A stretch of DNA of 8,072 nt, taken from positions 1 through 8,072 of the forward strand of contig CAYJPM010000040.1 of NCBI GenBank assembly GCA_964372145.1. The letters are read 5' to 3'. The notes below the pieces were generated by a model. That model made no database searches and was not told the origin of the DNA. It was given only the letters and a program-made list of their open reading frames with translations. Below, piece after piece: positions 7,043 to 8,072 of the stretch (the first letter of the stretch is position 1; every line of letters starts with the position of its first letter). This stretch comes from CAKOSP01 sp964372145. Lineage in GTDB: Bacteria > Bacillota_I > Bacilli_A > RF39 > UBA660. The position numbers were made by a program, and so were the translations under genes.

Positions 7043-7071
7043 ATATTACATCAGTAAATGTTATTTGTCAA
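7043..7071 (-). promoter_or_regulatory. SigA-type promoter for tmcAL, -35 overlapping the miaA promoter
   Basis: On the minus strand TTGACA (7071-7066) is a consensus -35, separated by 17 nt from TAATAT (7048-7043), a 4/6 match to the -10. Six bases further on comes AGGAGG (7036-7031), so the transcript would begin at or beside its own Shine-Dalgarno site. An alternative -10, TATAAT at 7091-7086, lacks a -35. Confidence 0.6.
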
Positions 7072-7093
7072 TTTGGATAAGTTATATTATAAT
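7065..7093 (+). promoter_or_regulatory. SigA-type promoter for miaA, -35 overlapping the tmcAL promoter
   Basis: TTGTCA (7065-7070), a 17-nt spacer and TATAAT (7088-7093) match the housekeeping consensus at 11 of 12 positions. Transcription should begin near 7100, the first base of the AGGTGA ribosome binding site (7100-7105), giving a leader of about 10 nt. Five bases of the -35 are shared with the opposite-strand TTGACA. Confidence 0.75.
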
Positions 7094-7109
7094 AGATTTA
7101 GGTGATTAA

Positions 7110-7967
7110 ATGATTTTAGCTATCGTGGGTCCAACTGGTGTTGGTAAAACTAAATTAAGTGAAGAATTAGCAGTAAAATATAATGCTATTATTATTAATG
7201 CTGATGCAGTGCAAATATACAAAGAATTAGATATAGGAAGTGCTAAACCTAAAAAAGAAGAAATGAGCAATGCAAAGCATTATTTATTTGATAAAGTGAG
7301 TATTAAAGATGATTATAACGTTATGAATTATCAAAAGGATGTAAGAAAATTATTATCGGAGAATAAAGACAAAAATATTATTTTTGTCGGGGGTACTGGT
7401 TTATATCTTTCTGCTGCTTTATATAATTATGAATTTTTTGATGAAGTAACAATTAGTGATTTTGATAATTTAACTAATGAAGAATTATATAAATTAGCTT
7501 TAGAAAAAGATGAAAATATAGATATTCATGAGAACAATAGAGTAAGATTATTGAGATTTCTTAATAAAGATACGATATCTACTAAAGCTAAGGAATTATT
7601 ATATGATGTTAAGTTCATAGGTTTGACAACTGAAAGAAGTCATTTATATGAAATTATCAATTCTAGAGTTGATTGTATGATTAATGAGGGTCTTGTTAAT
7701 GAAGTTACTGATTTGAAAAAATATGAAGAATGTAGTAGGGTTCTTAATTCTGCGATTGGATATAAAGAATTGTTATTATATCTAAATGGTGAAATCTCAT
7801 TAGAAGAATCTATAGAATTAATTAAAAAAAATAGTAGAAACTATGCTAAAAGACAGTATACCTGGTTTAATAATAAAATGAATGTTGAATGGTTTAATGT
7901 TGACTATGATAATTTTAATAATACAATAAATGAAGTAATAAAATACATTGAATTAAAAAAGAACTAA
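7110..7967 (+). CDS. miaA: tRNA dimethylallyltransferase MiaA
   Basis: This 285-residue cytoplasmic enzyme transfers dimethylallyl from DMAPP to N6 of A37 in tRNAs reading UNN codons, making i6A. A P-loop GPTGVGKT lies at 7-14. The catalytic-Asp motif is INADAVQIY (29-37) with Asp32 kept; where DSxQ is usual, Ser is replaced by Ala33. DIGSAKP (41-47) corresponds to DIGTAKP. GGTGLY is at 94-99. IGYKE and the C-terminal AKRQYTWF (246-253), which contacts tRNA, are intact. It is shorter than Bacillus MiaA (314) through a trimmed middle insertion and a short C-terminal tail, and HPND becomes HENN. AGGTGA at 7100-7105 lies 4 nt before the ATG. It diverges from tmcAL, another anticodon-loop modification gene. 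No frame damage is seen. Confidence 0.96.
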   Translation: MILAIVGPTGVGKTKLSEELAVKYNAIIINADAVQIYKELDIGSAKPKKEEMSNAKHYLFDKVSIKDDYNVMNYQKDVRKLLSENKDKNIIFVGGTGLYLSAALYNYEFFDEVTISDFDNLTNEELYKLALEKDENIDIHENNRVRLLRFLNKDTISTKAKELLYDVKFIGLTTERSHLYEIINSRVDCMINEGLVNEVTDLKKYEECSRVLNSAIGYKELLLYLNGEISLEESIELIKKNSRNYAKRQYTWFNNKMNVEWFNVDYDNFNNTINEVIKYIELKKN

Positions 7968-7987
7968 TATTGATAATTAGTTCTTTT
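7957..7987. terminator. Bidirectional terminator holding both convergent stop codons
   Basis: A 12-bp perfect stem pairs 7957-7968 with 7976-7987 around a 7-nt loop. A run of A's (7955-7960) on the left becomes a six-T tract on the minus strand, and TTTTATTTTA follows on the plus strand. The miaA TAA (7965-7967) lies in the left arm, and most of the minus-strand TAA (7988-7986) lies in the right arm. Confidence 0.85.
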
Positions 7988-8072
7988 ATTTTATTTCATA
8001 ATATATTGATTGATTATAATGATGTTCTTCAAGAGTAACGTCTTGATTGTTGAATTCGTCTGCTTCATTCAT
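7986..8072 (-). CDS. Unidentified protein, C-terminal end only
   Basis: On the minus strand an open frame enters at the window edge and runs 28 codons to TAA (7988-7986). The peptide begins MNEADEFNNQDV and ends HHYNQSIYYEIK. It is acidic and polar with no membrane segment. The first codon visible is ATG exactly at the edge, so it could be the start of a 28-residue peptide, but an internal Met of a longer gene is more likely. Support for a real gene is the open frame, a position 18 nt from the miaA end, and a shared terminator with a good T tract on this strand. I do not recognise the family. Confidence 0.6.
   Translation of the reverse strand: MNEADEFNNQDVTLEEHHYNQSIYYEIK

Noticed and set aside
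7061..7080. Imperfect palindrome TTATTTGTCAATTTGGATAA as a regulator operator
   Set aside because: Only the outer four bases of each side match; the overlapping -35 boxes explain the symmetry better.

Overview
The window is an AT-rich bacterial chromosome segment, very probably from a low-GC Firmicutes lineage near the Bacilli/Mollicutes boundary. The placement is inferred from gene content, strong Shine-Dalgarno sites, extreme A/T codon choice and single-PDZ RseP architecture; no marker gene was compared. All eight tryptophan codons I found are TGG, and no coding frame contains TGA, so the standard bacterial code fits better than the TGA=Trp code of most Mollicutes. There is no sign of phage, transposon, CRISPR or tRNA genes.

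Left part (1-3137): the last 47 codons of dnaK, a hairpin, then pepF (M3 oligoendopeptidase) overlapping dnaJ by 8 nt. This is a dnaK-dnaJ chaperone locus with a peptidase inserted between the two chaperone genes. A strong terminator closes it.

Middle (3228-5091): cdsA and rseP form a tight two-gene membrane operon (CDP-diacylglycerol synthesis and site-2 intramembrane proteolysis). In Bacillus subtilis dxr (ispC) lies between these genes; here it is absent. A terminator overlapping the rseP stop ends the unit.

Middle-right (5093-5815): a single-gene unit encodes a DUF3800-family protein of unknown function. It has its own extended -10 promoter, no visible Shine-Dalgarno site, and a symmetrical terminator that also faces the convergent tmcAL gene.

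Right part (5930-8072): tmcAL (minus strand; tRNA-Met cytidine acetate ligase, formerly YlbM) is broken by what looks like one deletion of about 34 nt removing the conserved GVDLVIEL-type strand. It diverges from an intact miaA (tRNA A37 dimethylallyltransferase). The 83-nt gap holds two good SigA-type promoters whose -35 boxes overlap on opposite strands, so the two anticodon-loop modification genes appear to compete for RNA polymerase. miaA converges on the 3' end of an unidentified minus-strand gene that runs off the window, through a hairpin that contains both stop codons.

Most of the window is ordinary housekeeping. The points most worth checking are the tmcAL lesion, the overlapping divergent promoters, pepF inside the dnaK-dnaJ unit and the isolated DUF3800 gene. 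I found no convincing new multi-gene system.
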